Below, piece by piece: positions 8,107-16,263 of a stretch of 64,000 nucleotides of DNA. The stretch comes from Emcibacter sp. (GTDB lineage: Bacteria > Pseudomonadota > Alphaproteobacteria > Sphingomonadales > Emcibacteraceae): NCBI RefSeq assembly GCF_963675455.1, contig NZ_OY776217.1, positions 868,001 through 932,000 of the forward strand. Direction: 5' to 3'. The translations under genes and the position numbers were made by a program. The first letter of the stretch is position 1. Each line of letters starts with the position of its first letter. The notes under the pieces were generated by a model. It saw only the letters and a list, made by a program, of their open reading frames with translations. It did no database searches and had not been told where the DNA came from.

Positions 8107-9287
8107 AGCTTGTGGATATTGCCGAGTTCTACAGCGAACAGGGCGGCGGTGTACGCACCTATATCCATCAGAAGCTGCAGGCGGCAGCAGAGCTCGGTCA
8201 TGACTGTGTCATCATCGCGCCCGGCCCTGAAAACCGCGAAGAAGAGCGACCCGGCGGACGCATCATCTGGGTTGAGGCACCGCCCATCCCGGTGGATAAA
8301 CGCTACCACCTGTTCTGGAAATCGGACGAGGTATTCCGGATACTGGACCGGGAACAGCCTGATGTTGTTGAAGGCTCTTCTCCCTGGCGGGGCGGCTGGA
8401 TCGCCGCCAAATGGCCGGGTGAAACTGTGAAGTCCTTTTTCTTCCACCAGGACCCGGTCGCCGTCTATCCTCATACTTTCCTGGACGGTCTTTTCGGCTC
8501 CGAAACAATTGACCGGATGTTTTTCTGGTTCTGGGCCTACCTTCGCAAGCTCGGCCGCCATTTTGACACCACCATTGTCGCCGGCGACTGGCTGGCCCAG
8601 AGACTGAAGAAATTCGGACTGGACAATGCCCACGCCATTCCCCTGGGAATCGACGGCACCGCCTTCTCCCCGGAGAAACGGTCAGAGGAGCTGCGCCAGG
8701 AACTGCTGCAGAAATGCGGTATCACCGATCCGGACGGCAAACTGTTTGTCTCCGTCAGCCGCCATCATCCGGAAAAGCGGATCGGCTGCATGATCAAAGC
8801 CATCGACAAGGTCAACCGGGTGCGCCCGGCCGGACTCTATCTGATCGGCAACGGCCCGTCCCGGCAATCTGTCGACCGGCTGGCCCGGCGTCATACGGGA
8901 TCTTTCGTCGCCGGTTTCGAAAAAGACCGGGACCGTCTGGCCGCCATTCTGGCCAGCGCCGACGGCATGCTGCACGGCAGCGCCGCCGAGACCTACGGTT
9001 TGGTTATTGCCGAGGGGCTCTGCGCCGGCCTGCCGCTGGTGGTGCCGGATCTTGGCGGAGCCGCCGAGCTGGCGGAAACGGGCTACGCCGAACTCTACAA
9101 GGCCGGAGACAGCACCGACTGCGCCGACGCCCTGCAACGTTTCCTTTTGAGGAACCCCGAAAAGATGCAGCGCGCCGCCTGTGAAGCGTCCGGCAGGAAG
9201 GTTATTACACCTACGGAACATTTCAGGCGGCTTTTTGCCCATTATGAAACACTGCTTGAAAAGAATAAAAGAACAGCTGAAAAATGA
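8103..9287 (+). CDS. Glycosyltransferase family 4
   Basis: This is a second GT-B glycosyltransferase, of 394 residues. The start LVDIAEFYSEQGGGVRTYIHQK is the acceptor-domain loop of GT4 enzymes. SVSRHHPEKRIGCMIKA marks the donor domain, and the E-x7-E motif is Glu296/Glu304 in ETYGLVIAEGLCAGLP. It overlaps both the preceding and the following gene by four bases. It would add a second sugar in the pathway of the preceding enzyme. I see no signal peptide or membrane segment, so it probably acts on the cytoplasmic face of the membrane. Confidence 0.9.
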   Translation: MKLVDIAEFYSEQGGGVRTYIHQKLQAAAELGHDCVIIAPGPENREEERPGGRIIWVEAPPIPVDKRYHLFWKSDEVFRILDREQPDVVEGSSPWRGGWIAAKWPGETVKSFFFHQDPVAVYPHTFLDGLFGSETIDRMFFWFWAYLRKLGRHFDTTIVAGDWLAQRLKKFGLDNAHAIPLGIDGTAFSPEKRSEELRQELLQKCGITDPDGKLFVSVSRHHPEKRIGCMIKAIDKVNRVRPAGLYLIGNGPSRQSVDRLARRHTGSFVAGFEKDRDRLAAILASADGMLHGSAAETYGLVIAEGLCAGLPLVVPDLGGAAELAETGYAELYKAGDSTDCADALQRFLLRNPEKMQRAACEASGRKVITPTEHFRRLFAHYETLLEKNKRTAEK

Positions 9288-9985
9288 CTGACCAGACCCC
9301 CCGGCCGCTGAAGATAGACGTTCTGATGCTGGCCACGCCAAATATTGATTATTACGCCAACGAAACCAAAAGAAACTGGCGCGCCTATTGTGAGCGCCAT
9401 GGCTATAATTTCATTGTCTGCGACAAACAGCTTGTGCCCGACATGCACATCAACTGGAGCATGATCGAGATGATGCGCCGGCGGTTTGGGGAAAGTGATG
9501 CAGACTGGCTGGTCAAGGTGGATGCGGACAGCATTATCATCCGCCCGGAGTTCCGGTTCGAGGATATTCTGGAGCGTTACCCGGCAAAGGACATTTATTT
9601 TCCGGCCGACATTTCCACTTACCTCGGTCTTGCCCTGCCGCTCAATCTGCGGGGCGCCCTGAAATATGGCACCCTTTTCCTGCCCAACGCCGGTTTCTGC
9701 ATCATCCGAAACAACAAGCCGGGCGAGGAATTTTTCACCCGCTGGCTTGAGCTGGCCCGGGGAGAGTTGTCCCATCTGGCCGATCGTCATCCCCGCAACC
9801 AGAATGTGCTGTGGGAGGGACTGTTCCGTCAGTACCGCGATCATATCCAGCTTCTGAAAAAGGAAATTTTACGGGTTGGCGCCGCACCGTTGCTGGAAAA
9901 GTTCCTGATTTCCACCGATGACGCCTTTGTCCTGCACGACAAACAGCTGACCCTCAAATCTGCGGACCTCGGCCAGAATCGATGA
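9284..9985 (+). CDS. GT34-like (galactosyl/mannosyltransferase, GMA12/MNN10-type) glycosyltransferase
   Basis: This 233-residue protein looks like a GT-A fold glycosyltransferase. RNWRAYCERHGYNFIVCD is followed by WLVKVDADSIIIRP, in which Asp80-Ala-Asp82 is the metal-binding DxD. LPNAGFCIIRN is the conserved segment seen after the donor site in this group, and LHDKQL near the end gives a histidine for the metal. The family is best known from fungi and plants and is less common in bacteria, so the assignment rests on these motifs alone. It is the third gene of the overlapped operon and probably extends the glycan made by the first two. Confidence 0.72.
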   Translation: MTDQTPRPLKIDVLMLATPNIDYYANETKRNWRAYCERHGYNFIVCDKQLVPDMHINWSMIEMMRRRFGESDADWLVKVDADSIIIRPEFRFEDILERYPAKDIYFPADISTYLGLALPLNLRGALKYGTLFLPNAGFCIIRNNKPGEEFFTRWLELARGELSHLADRHPRNQNVLWEGLFRQYRDHIQLLKKEILRVGAAPLLEKFLISTDDAFVLHDKQLTLKSADLGQNR

Positions 9986-10944
9986 ACAGGGAACGACTCA
10001 CAGGATTTAAGAAACTGGCGCAAAACCTGCGCACAGGACTGCAAAATCCTGCTGTCCGGCGGGCCCTGAAGATCCTGCAGTGGATCATCACCGGCCTGAT
10101 CTTCCTCTATCTGATTCACCGGGTAGAACAGATCGGCTGGACCGAGATCAGGGACTCCCTGCCGTCGCATCCCGCCTTTTATATGTTATTCTTCATCATT
10201 TATCTGTGCCAGCCGGCCAGCGAGCTGATCATTTACAGGATCATCTGGAAGGTGGGCCTGTGGCGTTGTTTTCCGGTTTTTATCCGCAAGAAAATTTTCA
10301 ACACCGGAGTCATGGGTTATTCCGGTGAAGCCTACCTCTGTTTCTGGGCCATTCCACGCCTGCCCCTGTCGCAGAAGGAAATTTTCTCCACCGTCAAGGA
10401 CAACAATATCCTCTCGGCCCTGACCTCCAACAGCATGACGGTGTTCCTGCTGACGGTCTTTTTCCTGACCGGCCAGATAAAAGTCATCACCAACGCCGAC
10501 CCTTCGGTCTCCAGCTATCTTCTGCTGGCGGCGGTGATTACCGTCATTCTGGTGCCGGTAGTGATCCGCTTCCGGCGGCATATCCTGGCCCTGCCAAAAG
10601 CGATCGTGCAGAAAGTTCTGGCCGTGCACGTCAGCCGGCTGTTTCTGGTACTCGGTCTGCAGATCCTGCAATGGTCGCTGGTCCTGCCTGAAGTCCCTGT
10701 CACCACCTGGGTGCTGCTGATCACCGCCCAGATGGTCCTCACGCGGATCCCCTTCCTGCCCAATTCAGACCTGATCTTTCTGGGGGTCTGCCTGTCGATG
10801 ACCGGTTTCGTCGAGGCGCCGGAAGCCCGGGTCGCCGGCATGTTCGTTACCGCCGGCGCGCTGGGGCAATGCCTTAACCTGCTGCTTTATGCAGTGACCT
10901 CCTTCGGCAACTTCAGACCCGTCGCGCTTAGTCGGTCTTCCTGA
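9982..10944 (+). CDS. Lysylphosphatidylglycerol-synthase/flippase-like (UPF0104-type) membrane protein
   Basis: This is a 320-residue protein with about seven or eight membrane segments. Motifs of the LPG synthase transmembrane (AglD/MprF N-terminal) family are visible: an N-terminal LQWIITGLIFLYLIHRV helix, GVMGYSGEAYLCFWAI in the middle, and RIPFLPNSDLIFLGVCL near the end. Proteins of this family flip or help translocate lipids. As the last gene of a glycosyltransferase operon it is the natural candidate for moving the product across the inner membrane. The 3' end overlaps the convergent reductive dehalogenase gene by 17 bases. Confidence 0.75.
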   Translation: MNRERLTGFKKLAQNLRTGLQNPAVRRALKILQWIITGLIFLYLIHRVEQIGWTEIRDSLPSHPAFYMLFFIIYLCQPASELIIYRIIWKVGLWRCFPVFIRKKIFNTGVMGYSGEAYLCFWAIPRLPLSQKEIFSTVKDNNILSALTSNSMTVFLLTVFFLTGQIKVITNADPSVSSYLLLAAVITVILVPVVIRFRRHILALPKAIVQKVLAVHVSRLFLVLGLQILQWSLVLPEVPVTTWVLLITAQMVLTRIPFLPNSDLIFLGVCLSMTGFVEAPEARVAGMFVTAGALGQCLNLLLYAVTSFGNFRPVALSRSS

Positions 10945-13081
10945 TCCAGGGTTCATAATGGGTCGGCTTTGGACCGCCTTTAGCCTTTCGCGCCCGTGCC
11001 CCGGCCACCGTTTCCAGCTTGTCCGCCGCGGCCAGGGCGGCCTTGCGGTCGACCGGGAAGGGAGCATCGAACTGATCAGGCGGCGGCATCATGTCGGCTG
11101 TATAGTAGGCAATTTTCTGCTTGGCCGGGTCAAGCTTACGGCCCACATCCAGATCGCGTTCATTGACTCCCTTGGGCGGGATGATGGCGACTTCGTCCCG
11201 GACCTCCAGATCGATCCACCATTTCTTTACAGGATTTCGTTTCCCGTGGCCCAGCAGGTCATCCATTCTGGCCGCCACCGGCGCCATAAGCGGTTTTAAG
11301 GGTTTGGCATGAATACCCAGCCAGCTGGCAATGCGGGTCAGAAGATCCCCTTCCCAGGTCACCACCTTGTTCAGCGGACAGGTTTTCATACAGCGGCCGC
11401 AGGCGGCGCCGCGCTGGTTGGTCAGCCGGTAGCGGGTGCAGCGCTCGGCATCGATTTTCCACATTTCATAGCCGTTAAACATCACCTTGTCGCCCCAGGG
11501 AATGGCGTCACAAGGACATTCGCGGGCACATTTGAAACAACTTTGACAAAAGGTCTGCAGCCCGAAATCAATTGGCTTGTCCACGCGCAAAGGCATATCC
11601 GTGGTCATCACCACCGACTTGAAGCGCGGTCCGACAAAGGGATTGAGCACCAGTTCACCGATACGGCTCAGCTCCCCGAGCCCCGCCTGGAGAATCAGGG
11701 GAATATGCAGCACGTCTGAATCCGCATTGGTCTGGGGACGGGCGGGAAAGCCGTTGCTGCGCAGGTGATCGGCCATCACGCCGGAGATTTCCGCCCCGCG
11801 CATATAGCCGCGCATGGACTGGGGCCCGGACATAAAATCATCGCCCGAGGCCCCTTCCATAGTCTCATAACCCTGATCGATCAGCATCACCACCGCATAT
11901 TTATGATAGGGCGCGATCTCCCGGCCGTCCTCCTTGTGGGAAAACCAGGCGTACCTCGGGACCTCACAGATACCGACCAGATCAGCGCCGAGGAAATAGG
12001 CCAGGGACTTAAGGGCCATACTGTTCTGAAGCGGATCTTCACAACGTGCCGGTTTTTGCTCCGCCACCGGGCCCTCCTGCAGGGGCACCATGCTGCCGAT
12101 GGGCCCCAGCATGGACCAGGCCAGAGGCTGCTTGAAGGCAAAACGGGCGCGCTCCCGTTGCGCCTTGTCACCAAGATCGCCGCGCAGGGCGCGTTCGAAA
12201 AAGGCCGCCCGTTTCGGCACCCGCGGGATTTCATCTTCCAGAATCAGGGTTGTCGGCTCCTCGACCCGCTGCACGTCTTCCATGGGATAGATGCTCATAT
12301 GGCTCGCCCGCTTTTGCCGCCGGTCCCATTCGATGCCCGGCACCGCACCGCCAACACCCAGAAAATACCCAAGGCCACGGGCGTTTTTCAGGGCCCGGTC
12401 CGCCAGCGGCATATCCGGGGTCAATCCGTAGTCCGTGGTCACCACAGCCAGGGCGAATTTCTCCCCCAGCCACGGACTGGAAACTTTCCCGTCCCGGCGC
12501 ACCACCAGCCCGGCCAGAACTGCCAGCCGGTCGGGGTCTACATCCCCCTGCTCGTCATGAACCCGGGCATTCCAGCCGTAGACATTGATCTGCCCGGCCA
12601 GACAGACGGCAATTTCCAGCGCCCTGAGCGTCGCAGCGGCATGTTCATTTCCGGCTACCCAGTCCCGGGCGATGGTTCCCTCTTCAGGGGTGCGGCCATA
12701 TTTGACCAGCACCACAATGGCGTGGCTGTGGGGCAGGATTTCCGCCCCCTCATACCAGCAATTTTCACTGATCTCGCAAATGCCCATATGGCTGGCATCA
12801 AGAAAATATCCGCCGCCCTTGATATCCGCCACCAGCTTGCGGGGATCATCGGGCAGGGGCGCTTTTTTTGCCGCCGGCGGGCGCTGCTGAAAGCCGGAGA
12901 AAAGATCGTGATATTTTTGTATGGCATGGGTCAGGCTGTTTCCCGCGGCCGTTTTCCTTTCCGGCCTCTGCCGCCGGGGTGCGTCATGCTCGTGAAAAAT
13001 CCTTGCTTCGTCTCGCGGCAGGCGTTCCAGGGCATAGGGACCGTAATGAAATGGTCTGTTTTTATTTGAGAAAAAAATCAT
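10928..13081 (-). CDS. rdhA: Reductive dehalogenase homologue, cytosolic catabolic type (NpRdhA-like)
   Basis: The 717-residue protein resembles the cobalamin and iron-sulfur dependent reductive dehalogenases of the soluble type. Residues recalled as catalytic in Nitratireductor NpRdhA are present at the same numbers: Ser422 and Tyr426 in SMRGYMRG, Lys488 in GPRFKS, and Arg552 in RYRLTN. Two [4Fe-4S] motifs follow: Cys512-x2-515-x2-518-x3-522-Pro and Cys548-x12-561-x2-564-x3-568-Pro. The N-terminal half (about 82-225) is a degenerate copy of the cobalamin-binding half (about 355-500). There is no Tat signal and no rdhB anchor gene nearby. A GGAGG ribosome site precedes the ATG. The substrate, presumably a halogenated aromatic, cannot be read from sequence. 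Confidence 0.85.
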   Translation of the reverse strand: MIFFSNKNRPFHYGPYALERLPRDEARIFHEHDAPRRQRPERKTAAGNSLTHAIQKYHDLFSGFQQRPPAAKKAPLPDDPRKLVADIKGGGYFLDASHMGICEISENCWYEGAEILPHSHAIVVLVKYGRTPEEGTIARDWVAGNEHAAATLRALEIAVCLAGQINVYGWNARVHDEQGDVDPDRLAVLAGLVVRRDGKVSSPWLGEKFALAVVTTDYGLTPDMPLADRALKNARGLGYFLGVGGAVPGIEWDRRQKRASHMSIYPMEDVQRVEEPTTLILEDEIPRVPKRAAFFERALRGDLGDKAQRERARFAFKQPLAWSMLGPIGSMVPLQEGPVAEQKPARCEDPLQNSMALKSLAYFLGADLVGICEVPRYAWFSHKEDGREIAPYHKYAVVMLIDQGYETMEGASGDDFMSGPQSMRGYMRGAEISGVMADHLRSNGFPARPQTNADSDVLHIPLILQAGLGELSRIGELVLNPFVGPRFKSVVMTTDMPLRVDKPIDFGLQTFCQSCFKCARECPCDAIPWGDKVMFNGYEMWKIDAERCTRYRLTNQRGAACGRCMKTCPLNKVVTWEGDLLTRIASWLGIHAKPLKPLMAPVAARMDDLLGHGKRNPVKKWWIDLEVRDEVAIIPPKGVNERDLDVGRKLDPAKQKIAYYTADMMPPPDQFDAPFPVDRKAALAAADKLETVAGARARKAKGGPKPTHYEPWIRKTD

Positions 13082-13317
13082 CCGTAGGCCTCCCGTGCCT
13101 CATTATTTCTGATGCGGCTGATTAGCCGCCTCCTGCTCCCCTGTCTGTCCCCACAGTTTAGTACAGGGACCGGCCCCGACACCAAGATTATTTTCATTAA
13201 CTCTTTGTCAGAAGGCCTTTTCACGAAATCAAAGGTGCCACTTGACCGTTTCTGCACACTCTTTCATACTGCGGCGATCAAATAATAAATGAAAAACAGT
13301 CTGTTCGGGGAATTATC

Positions 13318-14691
13318 ATGGAATGGCTTTCTGTCCTGCCGCCGCTGGTTGCCATTGTCGTTGTCCTGTGGCGCCGGGAAGTGATCCTTGCCCTGTTCCT
13401 GGCTATTTTCTGTTCCGAAACCCTGCTGCAGGCCTCGACCGGCATACATGCCCCTTTCATGGGGTTTCTGTTCAGCATTGAACGGATCATCGCCGTCTTC
13501 CAGAATGCCGGCAATGCCCGGATCCTGATGTTCAGCCTGCTGATCGGCGCCTTTCTCGCCTATCTTCGCCATTCGGGCGGGGTCACGGCACTGGTGGAAA
13601 GGCTGGTTCATAGCGGTCTTGCCGGAAGCCGCCGGCGGGTCGGCCTGATGACCACCCTGACCGGCGTGATCCTGTTTATCGAATCCAACCTCAGCGTACT
13701 CACCGCCGGCATTCTGTCGCGGGGACTGTTTGACAAATTCGGCATGAGCCGGGCCCGGCTTGCCTATATCATCGACAGCACAAGCGCCCCGATCTGTATC
13801 CTGATCATGTTCAATGCCTGGGGCGCCTATGTGCTCGGCCTGGTCAGCGCCTATGACATCGACCAGCCGGTGAGTGTCCTGATCGGTTCCGTGCCGCTGA
13901 ACTTTTATGCGCTCGTCACCTTGGCGATCGTTTTCTATACGGTGTTGCGCGACCGGGTACATGGCCCCATGGCCCGTGCCGACCTCAAGGCCGCCGAGGA
14001 AACGGAAGCCATGCCCGAGTTCGCCGCCACCCGGGCCCGCTATATGGTGATCCCGCTGGTCGTCCTGATTGGCGGTATCTTTGCCTTCATGTACTGGACC
14101 GGGAATGGCAAACTCACCGGGGGCGACGGCGCCAAATCGATCCTTTATGCCACCTTCCTGGCCACCCTTGTCGCCTATCTGATGATGCTCATGAGCCGCC
14201 GTTTCAGCCACCATGACCTGGTGAAAATCGGCTTTGAGGGCATGGGCGAGCTTCTCCAACTGGTTCTGATCGTGCTGTTTTCCCTGGCGCTCGGCGCCAG
14301 CCTGAAACTTCTGGGCACCGGAGCCTTTATTGCCGGGCTGGCCGGGGAACATGTTCCCGTTGTCCTGATTGTACCCATGCTGTTCCTCGCCGGCGCCCTG
14401 ATCAGCTTTACAACCGGCACCAGCTGGGGCACTTTTGCCCTGATGATTCCCATCGGCATGCCGCTGATCCAGACCCTCGGCCTGCCACCGTCCCTGGTCC
14501 TGTCGGCAATCCTCGGCGGCGGCGTCTTCGGCGATCATTGCTCCCCCATATCCGATACCACCGCCGTCTCCTCCATTGCTGCCGGCTGTGATCTGCTGGA
14601 ACATGTCAGAACCCAGCTGCCCTACGCCCTGTTGGCGGGCGGCCTGACCTTCGTCCTTTATATTCTTGCCAGTTTGATACTGATAACCTGA
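13318..14691 (+). CDS. NhaC-family Na+/H+ antiporter
   Basis: This is a 457-residue polytopic membrane protein with about eleven hydrophobic segments. FIESNLSVLTAGILSRGLFD and YIIDSTSAPICILI in the first half and GTSWGTFALMIPIGMP with GGGVFGDHCSPISDTT in the second half are the paired motifs of the NhaC antiporter family. It would export Na+ in exchange for protons, though some relatives carry organic acids. It lies 11 bases before the SNF symporter gene, so the two are probably co-transcribed. A second NhaC is at 45656-47125 and is only distantly similar by eye. Confidence 0.85.
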   Translation: MEWLSVLPPLVAIVVVLWRREVILALFLAIFCSETLLQASTGIHAPFMGFLFSIERIIAVFQNAGNARILMFSLLIGAFLAYLRHSGGVTALVERLVHSGLAGSRRRVGLMTTLTGVILFIESNLSVLTAGILSRGLFDKFGMSRARLAYIIDSTSAPICILIMFNAWGAYVLGLVSAYDIDQPVSVLIGSVPLNFYALVTLAIVFYTVLRDRVHGPMARADLKAAEETEAMPEFAATRARYMVIPLVVLIGGIFAFMYWTGNGKLTGGDGAKSILYATFLATLVAYLMMLMSRRFSHHDLVKIGFEGMGELLQLVLIVLFSLALGASLKLLGTGAFIAGLAGEHVPVVLIVPMLFLAGALISFTTGTSWGTFALMIPIGMPLIQTLGLPPSLVLSAILGGGVFGDHCSPISDTTAVSSIAAGCDLLEHVRTQLPYALLAGGLTFVLYILASLILIT

Positions 14692-14702
14692 AGGCTCCGC
14701 AT

Positions 14703-16076
14703 ATGTCCGAGACAACTTTCTCCCATGAAAAATGGTCCTCCCGAACAACCTTCCTGATGGCCGCCATCGGCGCCGCGGTTGGCTTGGGCAACATCTGGCG
14801 TTTTCCCTTTGTCACTGGCGAATATGGCGGCGGCGCCTTCGTCCTGTTGTACCTGCTGTTCATCTTTGTCATCGGCCTGCCGCTGATCATGGCCGAGCTC
14901 GCGCTGGGGCAACATGGCAAAATGGGCGCCCTTGGCACCCTGCAGAAGCTGATCCGGGAAAACCGGCTACACAGTTTCTGGAAGATCATCGGCTGGTTCA
15001 GCATCCTGGTGCCCTTGTTGGCGCTGACCTATTACAGCGTCGTCGCCGGCTGGTCCATGGCCTATGTGTTCAAGGCCGCGACCGGCGTCCTTAACCAGAC
15101 AGATGCGGCCGGTTTCGGAGCCATCTTCGGCAATCACCTGGGCTCTTTTGGCGAACTCACTTTGTGGCACAGTCTCTATATCCTTGGTATCGTCCTTGTG
15201 GTCTCAAGCGGCGTTCGTCACGGGCTGGAAACCACCATCAAATTCATGATGCCGTCGCTTTTCCTGATCATCCTGTTCCTGGCGATCTATGACATGATAA
15301 TCGGCGATGCCACCCGGACCATAGAGTTTCTCTTTTCTGCTGATTTTTCAAAACTTGATGGCAAGGCGGTCCTGGCCGCGCTCGGCCAGGCCTTTTTCTC
15401 ACTGGCGGTCGGGGTCGGCGCCCTGATCACTTACGGCGCCTACCTGCCCGACGGGATCAGACTGCCGCGGGCCGCTTTTATCATTGCCGGATCGGACACG
15501 GCCGTGGCGCTGCTGGCCAGTCTCGCCATTTTCCCCATCGTGTTCGGCTTTGACATGCCGCTGACCGGCGATCCGGGCATGATGTTTGTGACCCTGCCGC
15601 TGGCCTTCAGCCAGATGCCCGGCGGCGCAGTCATCGCCGTCCTGTTTTTCCTGCTGTTGTCTTTTGCCGCCTTTACCTCCTCCATCGCCATGCTGGAGCC
15701 CTGCATTGCCTGGCTTGAGGACAAGGGACTGCCCCGGCGGCGGATGAGCTGGCTGGTGGGTCTTGTGTGCTGGGCCGTCGGTCTGTTGATGGTCGGCGCC
15801 TTCAATGAATGGAAAGACTTCCATCCGCTCGGTTTCTTCGCTTTTTTCGAAGGCAAGAATATCTTTGATGTGACCGACTTCTTTGTCGCCAACATCTTCC
15901 TGCCGCTGAATGCCCTGCTGATGGCAATCTTTGTCAGCTGGTTCGTGTCCAGCCAGTTGATGAAAGAACAGCTTGCGATCAGGTCAGATCTTCTGTTTTC
16001 CCTGTGGCGGACACTGGTGCGCTTTGTCGCCCCGGTGGCCATTGCGGTCATCCTGGTCAACCAGGTGACCGGCTAG
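14703..16076 (+). CDS. SNF (neurotransmitter:sodium symporter) family transporter
   Basis: This is a 457-residue LeuT-fold transporter that couples Na+ entry to uptake of an amino acid or related amine. The hallmark first helix GLGNIWRFPFVTGEYGGGAF is clear, with the unwound GNIWRF Na+ site. LPLIMAELALG follows in helix 2, and FFSLAVGVGALITYGAYLP marks helix 6. Its position right behind an NhaC antiporter fits a pair in which one protein spends the Na+ gradient and the other restores it. The substrate is unknown. Confidence 0.93.
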   Translation: MSETTFSHEKWSSRTTFLMAAIGAAVGLGNIWRFPFVTGEYGGGAFVLLYLLFIFVIGLPLIMAELALGQHGKMGALGTLQKLIRENRLHSFWKIIGWFSILVPLLALTYYSVVAGWSMAYVFKAATGVLNQTDAAGFGAIFGNHLGSFGELTLWHSLYILGIVLVVSSGVRHGLETTIKFMMPSLFLIILFLAIYDMIIGDATRTIEFLFSADFSKLDGKAVLAALGQAFFSLAVGVGALITYGAYLPDGIRLPRAAFIIAGSDTAVALLASLAIFPIVFGFDMPLTGDPGMMFVTLPLAFSQMPGGAVIAVLFFLLLSFAAFTSSIAMLEPCIAWLEDKGLPRRRMSWLVGLVCWAVGLLMVGAFNEWKDFHPLGFFAFFEGKNIFDVTDFFVANIFLPLNALLMAIFVSWFVSSQLMKEQLAIRSDLLFSLWRTLVRFVAPVAIAVILVNQVTG

Positions 16077-16263
16077 TTGACGGAAGCTATGAGGGCCTTC
16101 CCTCCGGAAAGTTGTCCGATTCACCGGATATTTACACTTTCCCGCTATAATTGTCTGATAACAAACAGACTCCTTGAAAAGTTGGCTCATACATATAGTA
16201 TGAACGACAAAGAGGGTGATAACTCGGCTCGGACGCCAAAAAAATAAACCGGTTGCAGATCCC

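Noticed and set aside
11765..13069. 434-codon open frame antisense to the reductive dehalogenase gene
   Set aside because: The dehalogenase frame has every expected motif, so the opposite frame is a by-product of its GC-rich third positions.
13264..14748. 494-codon open frame antisense to the NhaC-like antiporter
   Set aside because: It is very rich in Gln, Gly, His and Asp, as expected for a complement of a membrane protein gene, and matches no family.
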